From an uncultured Bacteroidales bacterium (lineage in GTDB: Bacteria; Bacteroidota; Bacteroidia; Bacteroidales; F082), in the NCBI GenBank assembly GCA_937896505.1, contig CALBNP010000195.1:1-42608 (forward strand): DNA of 42,608 nt, read 5' to 3'. The position numbers and the translations under genes were made by a program. Every line of letters begins with the position of its first letter. Position 1 is the stretch's first letter. Below are positions 1-8,444 of the stretch, piece after piece. Below the pieces are notes generated by a model. The model did no database searches and was not told the DNA's origin. It saw only the letters and a program-made list of their open reading frames with translations.

Positions 1-2
1 AA

Positions 3-1952
3 TCAATAATATGTACAACTTTTTATCCATTTATTTTGATGACTTTTCTATTCTTTTTAATTCCGCCAACGGGTATTAGTTTCTCTATTCATAATGGGAA
101 AAGCCAAATTAAGAACGGATGGAATAATAGGGGCAATGTTACCTGTCCGTGTTGTGGAAGTGTTACAAGTGTTGCACAAGCCAAAGAGCAATCTCTCATT
201 AACCATTTGAATCCTATTCATATTGCTACCATATACGAAACAGATGAGGGGAAACGGTATGGCTTGCCTACAGAACACCAAAAGGACATTATTAATCGAG
301 TTTTGGAAAATGTTGAGCCGCCTACGGAAATGATGCAAAGAAATTCTAATGGAGGAGATACTTTTCCTTGGGGCTTTAAGCGTTGGGGTGATTTGTTCTC
401 AGATCGCCAACTGTATATGTTGCAACATTTTCAAGACAATTTGCTTCAGGTAGTAAAGGTTTTCCCCGATAAAGATTATGGAAAGATTGTGGCTACATAT
501 TTGGCACTTTGGTTTGATAGGATTGCACTTATTAATACCAGCTTCGGCCGTTGGAATGTTGCAGGTGAAAAAATTGAGCATCCATATAGTAGACAAGCCA
601 TTGCTATGATTTCAGACTATCCAGAATCGAATCCATTCTGTTCAAGTTCGGGGAGCGCGCTAAATATGCTTGACTGGATTCTGAGATATTTGAATTCAGA
701 AAGTGACATTCCTTTTATGGCAAATTTTGCCAATGCATCAAGTGGAGAAAAGAATCAGTTTGAATCCAAGGAAATTACTGCTACAGTGACAGACCCACCT
801 TATTATGATGCCATAGCGTATGGAGATATTTCGGATTTCTTTTATGTGTGGATGAAAAGGACTTTGGGCGAACTGTATCCTACGAACTTTTCCACGCCAC
901 AAACACCCAAAGGAGAAGAATGTACGGCACTGAAGCACCATCATGATAATGACGAAACCAAGGCGAAACGTCATTTCGAGCGTAAATTGACTGAAATATT
1001 CGATGCCATTGAAATGCAGACATCGGATTTGGTGAGTATCATGTTTGCACATCAAAGTACCGAAGCATGGACAACCCTTTGCAATTCTATTCTTGAAGCA
1101 AGAATGAATATCACGGGAAGTTGGCCTATGGATACGGAAATGGCATCAAGATCACTCGCTTTGGCAGGTGCTGCTTTGGAATCGTCCGTTACTGTTTCAT
1201 GCCGTCCATCGCAACGTGTAGGCTACGGAGAGTTTAAGGAAGTAGAAAAAGCCATTAAGGATAATGTGAAGGAAGAGGTTGAGAAATTGTATGCCTTAGG
1301 TTTCCGTGGCGCAGATTTGCTGACGGCCTGTTTCGGTCAAGCCGTTAGTGAATTTGGCAAGTATAAGGTGGTGGAGAAAGCCAATGGAGATACCGTAACC
1401 GTGGGCGAACTGCTCGACCTTGCCCGCGATACGGCCTTTAATGCCTTGATTGAAGGTGTGCAAGGTGACGACTTCACCAAGTTCTATTTGGGCTGGCTGC
1501 AACTGAACGGAATGGGAGAGACTGAGTTTGACGACGTGACAAAGTTCACGAGAGTAGGACTGCCCATCAACATTCAGGAAGTGTTTGCACACAATCTGCT
1601 CATTAAAGAAGAGAGTGGCAACAAACAGCATTTGGCCACGGCAGCTGAGCATTTGGGCGAGGAACATATCACAGGCTGGCGCAAAGACGACCTGCTGATT
1701 GAGCAGGCACATCGCGCCATCTTGCTTTATAAGGACGAGAACAGAAACGGCTTGCTGAAGCTGCTGCGCGACATCGAAGCCCAAGACGTGAACGCACCTT
1801 TCTGGCGCTTGCTGGCTTCGCTGAAAGAACTGCTGCCTGCCAACGACGACCTGAAGCAGGTGCAAGGCTTGCTGCAGAATGGCGAAGACCTGCGCCGCGC
1901 CAGCAAACTGAATGAGAAACCGCAAGAAGTGCAAGGCACTTTGGAACTGTAA
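3..1952 (+). CDS. DUF1156-type DNA methyltransferase, 5' end cut by window
   Basis: The reading frame is open from the first bases of the window, so the apparent starts at 36 (TTG) and 39 (ATG) are internal and the gene begins upstream. Family members are typically several hundred residues longer, which fits a missing N-terminus. Visible features are a CPCCG zinc-ribbon-like motif near nt 145-160 and an amino-methyltransferase catalytic motif DPPYYDAIAYGD at nt 792-827 (DPPY type, N6-adenine or N4-cytosine class). A long helical C-terminal region follows. The SAM-binding FxGxG part would lie in the missing section. The gene ends 29 nt before a DUF499 ATPase, and the DUF1156/DUF499 pair is known from anti-phage defence islands, where the methyltransferase is assumed to modify host DNA. 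Base composition shifts within the gene: hand counts give 20 G+C of 60 at 181-240 and 36 of 60 at 1801-1860. The family call is good; DNA specificity is unknown. Confidence 0.82.
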   Translation, partial: SIICTTFYPFILMTFLFFLIPPTGISFSIHNGKSQIKNGWNNRGNVTCPCCGSVTSVAQAKEQSLINHLNPIHIATIYETDEGKRYGLPTEHQKDIINRVLENVEPPTEMMQRNSNGGDTFPWGFKRWGDLFSDRQLYMLQHFQDNLLQVVKVFPDKDYGKIVATYLALWFDRIALINTSFGRWNVAGEKIEHPYSRQAIAMISDYPESNPFCSSSGSALNMLDWILRYLNSESDIPFMANFANASSGEKNQFESKEITATVTDPPYYDAIAYGDISDFFYVWMKRTLGELYPTNFSTPQTPKGEECTALKHHHDNDETKAKRHFERKLTEIFDAIEMQTSDLVSIMFAHQSTEAWTTLCNSILEARMNITGSWPMDTEMASRSLALAGAALESSVTVSCRPSQRVGYGEFKEVEKAIKDNVKEEVEKLYALGFRGADLLTACFGQAVSEFGKYKVVEKANGDTVTVGELLDLARDTAFNALIEGVQGDDFTKFYLGWLQLNGMGETEFDDVTKFTRVGLPINIQEVFAHNLLIKEESGNKQHLATAAEHLGEEHITGWRKDDLLIEQAHRAILLYKDENRNGLLKLLRDIEAQDVNAPFWRLLASLKELLPANDDLKQVQGLLQNGEDLRRASKLNEKPQEVQGTLEL

Positions 1953-1981
1953 TTGAAGAATAACTATAAAATCGAGATACA

Positions 1982-4900
1982 ATGAAAAACGAGAAACTCT
2001 ATAAGGCATTAGGTGTGTTTTTGGACACGATGAGGGTATATGTTGTAAAGACATTGGAAAAGCATTTCCCAGGCAAAGACTGGCAAGAATTGCTTTATGA
2101 AAAACTAAGTGCCGAAAGACAACGCAACTGGAACAACAATGCGGAAGAGTTTGCTGACAATGGCACACCATATAACAATTTGATTGACTATGGCAATCTG
2201 CCCAGCTTTGCCATCGGCTTCAAGGAACAGATGATTAAGGAGTTTGACGACAAGAAGGATGCCAACCGTTTGATTAACATGCTGCTTGAACTTGCTGATG
2301 TGCGCAACGATTGTCAGCATTTTAATGATGTTGACGCAGATGAAGAAGAACGCGCTTTCAGCAACATGAAGATGGTGGCCCGACTTATCAAGGACGAAAA
2401 ACTTTATCAAGACATTGTGAGCATTGCTGGCAAGAATGAAACACAGCCTGCAAGGGAAAAGAGACCGAGAATAATGGTCGGCTCAATGTCAGCTTCGGCT
2501 GTCACGAATGATGATAATCTGATGGCCTGGTTCAACAATGTGGTGCCTCATGAGGACATCAGAAACAGCGTGCTCGATGAAAGCATCTTTGCCGCCAATC
2601 TTTGGGAAGTGGCTGCCGGAAAAGCTCCTGCTGTATATCTGAATTCAGCGACTTTCTTTGAAAAGACTTACGTTACCCAAGGCATTAGGGATATTGCATC
2701 GCGCGTGGTGGCCGCTATGAATGGAGCAGAAACACAAAACCGCGTGATTTCGTTGAAGACGGGCTTTGGTGGCGGTAAGACGCACTCGCTTATCACTTTG
2801 TATCATATTGTGAAAAGTGGCTCGGATTTCGGCAAGATGGACGTCGCCAAGGAATTGTTGAAAGATGGTTTGATGCCTGATTTTGACAATGCTAGAATCG
2901 CCGTTTTCACACACGACACCAATGATGTGGCACAGGGCAGGGAAGTTGATGGCATCACTATCAGAACCCTTTGGGGCGAAATAGCCTATCAGTTGGGCGG
3001 ATTGGAAGCCTACCAAAAGGTAAAGGAGAACGATGAAAAGATGCTGGCACCTACATCGGTAGTCTTCAAACCTGTTTTGGAGGGTGCGACGCCATGTTTG
3101 ATACTTATTGACGAGCTGGCAAGCTATTGCTTGAGGGCTCATGGAAAGAAGGTCGGGGGGACGACTTTGTATAATGAGACCTTGAGTTTTGTGCAGACGT
3201 TGACTGAAGTCGTTTCGGATGTTCCAAGGTGCTCGCTTATCCTTACTTTGCCAGCCAGTGTGACAGAAGTTGGTGATGCCCGCATGGGCGCGGAAATCTT
3301 GACCGGATTGCAAAATCGCGTGAGCCGAATTGCCGCCAACATTTCTCCTGTCGATAATGAAGAAATCTATGAGGTTGTCAGAAGACGACTGTTCGAAAGC
3401 ATCATTGATGAAGAAGTCGTGACAAGCGTTGCTGCGCGATACAAGGACATGTATCACAACAGGAGGACGGATTTGCCTGATGATTGCGACAGGATGGAAT
3501 ACTATAGAAGAATGTTGAAATCCTATCCGTTCCAGCCGGAGCTGATAGATATGTTCAGGCTGCGTTGGGGTAACGACAGCCGTTTCCAACGTACAAGAGG
3601 CGTGCTGAGACTTTTGGCCAGCATAGTCCAAGACTTGTGGCGACGCAGAATGAACTTAGTGGGAACACAAACGCTGATTCACACTTCGGATGTCAATTTG
3701 GAGAATTTGGGCAATGTGACGGGTACTATCACAGATTTGATGGGCGCCAACTGGGATACCGTGATGCACGCTGATGTGTATGGCTCGGTGAGCACTGCCT
3801 TTAAGGTTGATAATGCAGAGGGAGGAAACAACATTGGACAATATAGATTGGTGGAAGGTATTGCCAACACCTTGCTCTTTGCTAGTGTGGGCGACCCGTC
3901 GAAGAATGGTCTTTCGATGAAGGAACTGAAGAAGTGTATGCTGAAACCTAATGCTTTTAACCATAATGACATTGATGGTGCGTTGAATAAGTATGAGCAA
4001 GTTGCCCAATACATGCACACTTCCACCATTGGCGAGAAACGCTATTGGTTCCAGTCGAAGCCAAACATCAATATCATCATCAACCAGGCAAAGGATGAAG
4101 TGAGAGAAGCGGAGGTTGACGCAGAGATAGTGAAGCGTTTGAAGAATTCCTTGAATTTCTTCAATGGCTTGAAGGTGCTGGTCAATCCAAGTTCTGACAT
4201 TCCAGAGCAAACAAGCCTAACCGCTATCGTGATGGGACCAGAATATGCTTCGCCACAAGATTCGGTTATGGAAAATGTGAAGCGGTATGTCGTGGATATT
4301 TCGAAAAACAAAGGCAATTCGCCAAGAATTTATAGGAATACCATGTTTTTCCTGACTTGTACCGAAAAAGGCAAGTCGGTATTGGTTGAAAAAGTCAGGA
4401 ACTATCTTGCATGCCAGAAGGTTCAGGAAAACTATCCGTCGTTGGAAAGAGAACAAAGGGAAGATGTTTCGAAGCGCAAGACAGAAGCTGACAAGGAAAG
4501 CATGGATGCTTTGGTACACGCCTACAGCATAGTGTTGAAATACAGCTCTGCATCGGATAGCGTATCACGCTATGACATGAAGAATTATGCATCCGATTTT
4601 TCAACCCAGTTGGGCGAAAGCGTGTTAACCGAATTGAAGGAAGAGGGATGGCTGCTGGATTCAATAGGTAGAATAGTGTTGGATAAAAACAAATTGCTGC
4701 CAACAGTTGAAAGACCAATAAAGATAAAAGATCTCTACGAAGCTTTCCTGCAATTCGATGATAAACCGATGATTAGCGGCTCAAATGCTATCGTTCAGAC
4801 GGTGAATAGGTATTGTTCGGATGGATTGTTCAATGTGGCATCGGGACAGGACGGGAAGTATACAAGGGTTTACCACGAAGAGAAAGTTCCTTTTTTGGAT

Positions 4901-5287
4901 GTCTATGCTGAGGATTATTGGCTTGTGGATGAGAGTGTGAAGGTGGAAATGCCAGACCAAGGTGGTAAAGATAAACCCGCTGATGAGCCAGGCAATAAGG
5001 TTGGTGAATCTCCAAATGGTTATGTGGGTGATTCGGCAGATAATTCAGCTAATTCTGATGTTAAGGAGTACAAGCGCATTAAAATAAGTGGCAGTGTGGC
5101 GAAAGATCAATGGACGCAGCTGATGCAGAGTTTCATCTTGCCATTAAAGGAAAACGGCATACATATTAAGGTGGAGTTTGAAGCACAGACAACAGCCAAG
5201 AATCCGCTGAAGAAAAACTCAACGACAGTGAAGAACGTGAAGGAGAGTGCGGCACAGCTGGGATTGAGGTTTGAAGGAGAAGAGTAA
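1982..5287 (+). CDS. DUF499 P-loop ATPase with N-terminal HEPN-like domain
   Basis: This 1101-residue cytoplasmic protein is the usual partner of DUF1156 methyltransferases in defence islands. The N-terminal ~150 residues are helical and contain RNDCQH (R108 to H113), which matches the RxxxxH catalytic signature of HEPN RNases of the Swt1 type. The ATPase core has a Walker A motif GFGGGKT at 261-267 and a Walker B motif LILIDELA at about 373-380. A helical middle region follows, then a low-complexity Gly/Asp/Asn linker around 985-1020, and a basic C-terminal domain from about 1025. No transmembrane segment is visible. It starts 29 nt after the methyltransferase gene, so the two are probably co-transcribed. 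The mechanism of DUF499 proteins is not established; an ATP-driven nucleic-acid or assembly role is inferred. RNase activity of the HEPN part is also inference. Confidence 0.85.
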   Translation: MKNEKLYKALGVFLDTMRVYVVKTLEKHFPGKDWQELLYEKLSAERQRNWNNNAEEFADNGTPYNNLIDYGNLPSFAIGFKEQMIKEFDDKKDANRLINMLLELADVRNDCQHFNDVDADEEERAFSNMKMVARLIKDEKLYQDIVSIAGKNETQPAREKRPRIMVGSMSASAVTNDDNLMAWFNNVVPHEDIRNSVLDESIFAANLWEVAAGKAPAVYLNSATFFEKTYVTQGIRDIASRVVAAMNGAETQNRVISLKTGFGGGKTHSLITLYHIVKSGSDFGKMDVAKELLKDGLMPDFDNARIAVFTHDTNDVAQGREVDGITIRTLWGEIAYQLGGLEAYQKVKENDEKMLAPTSVVFKPVLEGATPCLILIDELASYCLRAHGKKVGGTTLYNETLSFVQTLTEVVSDVPRCSLILTLPASVTEVGDARMGAEILTGLQNRVSRIAANISPVDNEEIYEVVRRRLFESIIDEEVVTSVAARYKDMYHNRRTDLPDDCDRMEYYRRMLKSYPFQPELIDMFRLRWGNDSRFQRTRGVLRLLASIVQDLWRRRMNLVGTQTLIHTSDVNLENLGNVTGTITDLMGANWDTVMHADVYGSVSTAFKVDNAEGGNNIGQYRLVEGIANTLLFASVGDPSKNGLSMKELKKCMLKPNAFNHNDIDGALNKYEQVAQYMHTSTIGEKRYWFQSKPNINIIINQAKDEVREAEVDAEIVKRLKNSLNFFNGLKVLVNPSSDIPEQTSLTAIVMGPEYASPQDSVMENVKRYVVDISKNKGNSPRIYRNTMFFLTCTEKGKSVLVEKVRNYLACQKVQENYPSLEREQREDVSKRKTEADKESMDALVHAYSIVLKYSSASDSVSRYDMKNYASDFSTQLGESVLTELKEEGWLLDSIGRIVLDKNKLLPTVERPIKIKDLYEAFLQFDDKPMISGSNAIVQTVNRYCSDGLFNVASGQDGKYTRVYHEEKVPFLDVYAEDYWLVDESVKVEMPDQGGKDKPADEPGNKVGESPNGYVGDSADNSANSDVKEYKRIKISGSVAKDQWTQLMQSFILPLKENGIHIKVEFEAQTTAKNPLKKNSTTVKNVKESAAQLGLRFEGEE

Positions 5288-5321
5288 ACGGATAATAGTT
5301 ATAATAATGATTTGATGGCTT

Positions 5322-5921
5322 ATGAATTCAATGTCTGATGAAGCATATAATAAATATGAACATGAGCATCCTGCTGTTTCATTGTATAACATTCAATATT
5401 ATATGTATGAGTGTTTGATGGGCACTTTGTCATATTATGTTTTCGAAAGGTATTTCGAGAAAGAATATGCTAGTTATTACATTGAACCAGAAGCATTAGA
5501 AAAGTGTAAACTCTATAGATGCGAACAAGGACCATGCATTCATCGGCATTACCTTAAACCATTGTTGAATGTTGCTTTGGAGATTTACCGTTATAACCAT
5601 CAAGATGACGGTAATGCTTTTTCGATGAATTTTGGACTTTCAAAAGACTATTTGGAGTCGCATTACAAAGATGTTAGTTTCCTTGAAAATATATCGGAAA
5701 CACGATGGAACATTTGTGAAGATTTGCATCATTACATTATGGATGATGTGTGTAATGACTCGGATGTCATACGGAATATGGGTCAGTGCTTCAAAAATGT
5801 GATTTTGTTAGGCGCACAAAATGTTATCCCTATGAATTATGCGGAAAAAGCTGCATATTGCTTGCAGATGAAAAATCCGCAAATTAAGTGGCGATATTTG
5901 TACGAACCTGTAAAAGATTGA
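5322..5921 (+). CDS. Unrecognised 199-residue protein downstream of DUF499
   Basis: I do not recognise a family. The protein is soluble-looking and rich in Tyr, Asn, His and Glu. It has a Cys/His patch (CKLYRCEQGPCIHRHY, about residues 62-77) that could bind metal, though no standard zinc-finger spacing is evident. It has no signal peptide or membrane helix. It lies 34 nt after the DUF499 stop on the same strand and is AT-rich (hand count 16 G+C of 60 at 5341-5400), unlike the GC-richer gene beyond it, so it likely belongs to the same acquired block. It does not resemble DUF3780, the usual small partner of DUF1156/DUF499 loci as I know it. ATG at 5322 is used; ATG at 5331 is an alternative three codons later. 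It could be a locus-specific defence component, an inhibitor, or an unrelated passenger. Confidence 0.7.
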   Translation: MNSMSDEAYNKYEHEHPAVSLYNIQYYMYECLMGTLSYYVFERYFEKEYASYYIEPEALEKCKLYRCEQGPCIHRHYLKPLLNVALEIYRYNHQDDGNAFSMNFGLSKDYLESHYKDVSFLENISETRWNICEDLHHYIMDDVCNDSDVIRNMGQCFKNVILLGAQNVIPMNYAEKAAYCLQMKNPQIKWRYLYEPVKD

Positions 5922-5995
5922 TTGATGTGTCGGTGTTCATAGCATAGATGGACTACGAATGATGCCTGCCAGATGAGGAGCATTGTGAGAATGAT

Positions 5996-6961
5996 CTATT
6001 TCAGCCACTTGCGATACTTAATCCACACGCGGAGCCAGATGCGGGCGATGGAGTCGATGGCATCGGCGAAAATCATCGTGCTGTACTTGTCGAAGTCGTG
6101 TCCCCATTCGGTCTGTTCCATGAACTCTTGCATGGTCTGCGTGTTCTCGAAGGTCTCGGGGATGAGGTAGTAGGAGAAGAGGTAAGAGTATTGCGAGACG
6201 GCACTCATGTAGTCCCAGGTGTTGCCGTTGTCGCCGCCCCAGCCGTGGACGTATTTCCTCGTGGCCACCTCGTTTTCAACCGCTTGCACGAAAGCCGTAG
6301 GCTTGAGTGGCAGGGGATAGCCGTCGGGGTCGTAGAAGAAACGGTTGTTGTCCTTGTCGATCTTGTATGACTTGTTGACCTGGTCTTCCCATTTCTTCTC
6401 GATGGCACCGTGGATGCCTTTCTCGTCGGAGAAGGGACGGAAGTCGCAATGCAGGGGCATGTGGCAGTCGGCCACATAGTGGCTCAGGATGAAGAACCGC
6501 ATGGCGATGTGGTTGCCTGTGGTGGCGATGGGGCAGCCTCGGTCCTCGTGGTGAAGCATCTTGAAGTTATCGACGATGCTGTGCGAGATGGACTCGCAAC
6601 GGTCGGCACAGTTGCCGCTCTCGAACTTGTAGGGCTTGTTGTATAGAGGCGACGACTTACGCATCAGCTCGTAGATGGAGTGGGTGGAAGGCAGCTTGCC
6701 GAAGGTGGTGTAAGGGCCGTCGTCAGAAGGGTGATACTTGACGATGTGGCTGCTGCTCATGTCCTTGAACACCTCGTCGGGATACCATGCGCCCTGAATG
6801 ACGAAGTCGCGGTAGTTCTTGAACCAGCGCACCAAGGCCTTGGCTTCAGAGCGGACATCGTCGCTGACGCCTTTGATGATTGAAGGGTTGTCGGAAGTGG
6901 CGATGACTTCCAGTCGTTTGATGGCCATGAAGGCTATCCATGCGTGTGAGTACTTTTTCAT
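5996..6961 (-). CDS. Zinc-dependent phospholipase C / S1-P1 nuclease-like protein
   Basis: The 321-residue protein carries the zinc-ligand pattern of the bacterial phospholipase C/S1-P1 nuclease fold: H161xxxD165xxxxxH171 within HYVADCHMPLH, then H184xxxE188 (HGAIEKKWE). An early His (SHAW, H6) and GAWYPDE (D62) fit the remaining ligands. The likely activity is hydrolysis of phosphodiesters, but lipid versus nucleic-acid substrate cannot be decided. No classical signal peptide is seen from the chosen start, although family members are often exported. I chose ATG at 6961 rather than 7057 because homology begins at KKYSHAW and a perfect -7 box (TACCTTTG, 6983-6990) lies just upstream, which puts the longer start outside the transcript. 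The gene is GC-richer than the defence block it faces and appears monocistronic. Confidence 0.7.
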   Translation of the reverse strand: MKKYSHAWIAFMAIKRLEVIATSDNPSIIKGVSDDVRSEAKALVRWFKNYRDFVIQGAWYPDEVFKDMSSSHIVKYHPSDDGPYTTFGKLPSTHSIYELMRKSSPLYNKPYKFESGNCADRCESISHSIVDNFKMLHHEDRGCPIATTGNHIAMRFFILSHYVADCHMPLHCDFRPFSDEKGIHGAIEKKWEDQVNKSYKIDKDNNRFFYDPDGYPLPLKPTAFVQAVENEVATRKYVHGWGGDNGNTWDYMSAVSQYSYLFSYYLIPETFENTQTMQEFMEQTEWGHDFDKYSTMIFADAIDSIARIWLRVWIKYRKWLK

Positions 6962-6982
6962 AGTGAAGTCGGTTTGAGGCAC

Positions 6983-6990
6983 CAAAGGTA
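6983..6990 (-). promoter_or_regulatory. -7 box of phospholipase C-like gene
   Basis: On the minus strand this reads TACCTTTG, an exact match to the Bacteroidota -7 consensus TANNTTTG, 21 nt before the ATG at 6961. No clear TTTG -33 box is seen at the expected distance. Confidence 0.55.
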
Positions 6991-7098
6991 GTGAAAAGAT
7001 TTGATAAGGTGCGTGAAAAGATTTCAGGAAGTGCAGGATGGCTTCGTTCCTCGCCATGACGCGGAGCGGGAGTGAGGCCTGGCGGACGTGGAATATTG

Positions 7099-7146
7099 AC
7101 CGCTAATTTCGCTAATCTTGCGAATAGGCCTTGCTGTCGCAATGCC
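7099..7146. repeat. Solitary cassette-end repeat with hairpin, no ORF
   Basis: Bases 7099-7126 read ACCGCTAATTTCGCTAAT and onward, an iterated CGCTAAT word. They are followed at 7127-7146 by an imperfect hairpin (GGC-TTGC, loop TGTC, GCAA-GCC). The order, iterated word with an ACCGC outer edge and then a GC hairpin inside, copies the left end of the GxxExxY cassette at 7950-7994 with a different word. No ORF of that class follows, so this looks like a remnant or solo end. Confidence 0.5.
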
Positions 7147-7419
7147 TTGCCTGGCGGGTGTTTTTTGTGGAAGACAATTTAGGTCAATTTGGGTCAATTT
7201 TATTGCGGCTTTGCCGCTTGTTGGTAAATGCTTGACGTTTGAGGAGAATGGTAATAGAGGGAATGACGAAACGAGTCCGGGATGGGCGCGTGGGGAATGG
7301 GCAGGACGGCGGGGCAGCGCCCGCCTTGTGTGTAGGGCCGATGGTCCCGCCCTTGATTCTTTGGTTCGTTTCTCATCAAGGAGAAATGAACAAATGTCAG
7401 GATTCTGTGAAAACTTCAA
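7147..7419. other. GC-rich intergenic region without credible gene
   Basis: The stretch between the solo repeat and idi holds a direct iteration (GGTCAATTT at 7182-7200), a perfect small hairpin GCGGC-TTT-GCCGC at 7205-7217, and a GC-rich tract (about 7265-7350). Open frames on either strand have no recognisable protein character and low plausibility. I see no tRNA or terminator with a T-run. It may be degraded repeat or mobile sequence. Confidence 0.4.
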
Positions 7420-7929
7420 TTATCCAATGTGCCTCAGCAAATCCTGGAAAGTGATCTTGAACCATTCGGTGTAACATTCCGGATGAAGTCGGATGTCGTT
7501 TTCAAGGTCAGCAAGGTTCATGTATTTCCATGATGCGACTTCGTCTTTATTTATAATAGGTGTGTCGTCGCTGTGGCCGATGACGACATGGTCGAGTTCA
7601 TGCTCGGTGAGACCTTGCCCGACAGGTGCCTGATAGATAAAGGTATAGGCCTCTTTCATGTCGCATTTCATGCCCATTTCTTCCATCAGCCTTCTGCTTG
7701 TGGCTTCTTCGATGGTCTCGTTTTCGCGTGGATGGCTGCAACAGGTGTTGGTCCAAAGGCCAGGGGAGTGGTATTTCGAGAAGGCGCGTTGCTGCATGAG
7801 CAGTTCGCCTTTGCTGTTGAAAACGAAAATGGAAAAAGCGCGATGGAGATGTGGCGTGATGTGTGCCTGCATCTTTTCCATCAGCCCGATGGGATTGTCA
7901 TATTCGTCAACGAGGATTACTTGCTCCAT
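7420..7929 (-). CDS. idi: Isopentenyl-diphosphate delta-isomerase, type I
   Basis: This 169-residue Nudix-fold enzyme interconverts isopentenyl and dimethylallyl diphosphate in cytoplasmic isoprenoid synthesis. Visible signatures are the substrate-site Cys in TNTCCSHP (residues 62-69), the Nudix-like stretch ENETIEEATSRRLMEEMG with its metal-binding Glu residues, and HLHRAFSIFVFN, which is typical of type I IDI. The length is normal for the short bacterial form. ATG at 7929 gives the canonical N-terminus (EQVILVDEYDNPIG). Just upstream lies the left inverted-repeat end of the GxxExxY cassette (7950-7994), and no TANNTTTG box is seen, so that insertion may have changed how the gene is expressed (inference). 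Confidence 0.93.
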   Translation of the reverse strand: MEQVILVDEYDNPIGLMEKMQAHITPHLHRAFSIFVFNSKGELLMQQRAFSKYHSPGLWTNTCCSHPRENETIEEATSRRLMEEMGMKCDMKEAYTFIYQAPVGQGLTEHELDHVVIGHSDDTPIINKDEVASWKYMNLADLENDIRLHPECYTEWFKITFQDLLRHIG

Positions 7930-7949
7930 TGCTGTGATTGTTTTTTATG

Positions 7950-7994
7950 AACCGCAGATTGCGCAGATTACGCGGATGTTAGGCCGCTTGCGGC
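7950..7994. repeat. Left end of GxxExxY cassette (inverted repeat arm plus hairpin)
   Basis: Bases 7950-7971 are the reverse complement of 8601-8622 with 21 of 22 positions matching; the outer core is AACCGCAGATT. Inside it, 7983-7994 is a perfect hairpin GCCGC-TT-GCGGC. The same order, arm outside and hairpin inside, occurs on the other side of the gene. Confidence 0.75.
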
Positions 7995-8027
7995 AAATTG
8001 CGCAGATGCGATATGTTATGTTTGTTC

Positions 8028-8444
8028 CTATTCTATATGATGGTTGTATTGATGTTTGAAAGTGTTAACGACCCTTTTGTGATATAAACTTTCTTCGTTG
8101 TAGTTCAGGAGAAGTCCGACTTTTAAATCAGTTGCAACTAAGTAGTTGAGAACTTGCGCACTATGGATTGGAAGTATGCCGGAAACGGCTTTGAGTTCAA
8201 CGACGATTTTATCATAACAGATAAGGTCGGCAACATAAAAATGCTGTAAGTTTTTCCCTTTGTATTGCACTTGGATTTTTTGTTGAGAGCGAAACGGAAT
8301 TCCCTGAATCGCCAATTCCATTTCCATAGCCTCTTGATACACGGATTCTAGAAATCCAGGCCCCAGATGCTTATGAACTTGCATGGCAGCCCCAATGATC
8401 TTGTATGTTTCATCGGCATATAAGAATTCCTCTTTTCCCATCAA
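8028..8444 (-). CDS. GxxExxY family protein
   Basis: This 138-residue protein has the family signature GPGFLESVYQEA (G29, E32, Y35 region), the preceding IIGAAMQVHKHLG helix, and a later VELKAVSGI motif that resembles the active-site strand of PD-(D/E)xK nuclease-like folds. The biological role of GxxExxY proteins is not established, but they are small, scattered and often multicopy. The gene is framed by inverted repeats (7950-7971 and 8601-8622) with GC hairpins on both sides, so it looks like the cargo of a small mobile or intervening-sequence-like cassette. Two adjacent ATG codons (8444, 8441) are possible starts. It is complete and shows no frameshift. Confidence 0.9.
   Translation of the reverse strand: MMGKEEFLYADETYKIIGAAMQVHKHLGPGFLESVYQEAMEMELAIQGIPFRSQQKIQVQYKGKNLQHFYVADLICYDKIVVELKAVSGILPIHSAQVLNYLVATDLKVGLLLNYNEESLYHKRVVNTFKHQYNHHIE

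Noticed and set aside
36..41. TTG/ATG as the true start of the DUF1156 protein
   Set aside because: The frame is open to the window edge and the protein lacks the N-terminal half of the family, so these codons are internal.
2645..3631. Antisense 328-codon frame within DUF499
   Set aside because: It mirrors the codon bias of the sense gene and has no motif or promoter.
6961..7057. Longer N-terminus for the phospholipase C-like protein
   Set aside because: The -7 box at 6983-6990 lies inside it and homology starts at the later ATG.
7024..7474. Overlapping frames on both strands of about 118-131 codons between the phospholipase C-like gene and idi
   Set aside because: They are Arg/Pro- or Cys-rich with no recognisable motif, lack a promoter and overlap repeat sequence; the GC-rich composition keeps frames open by chance.
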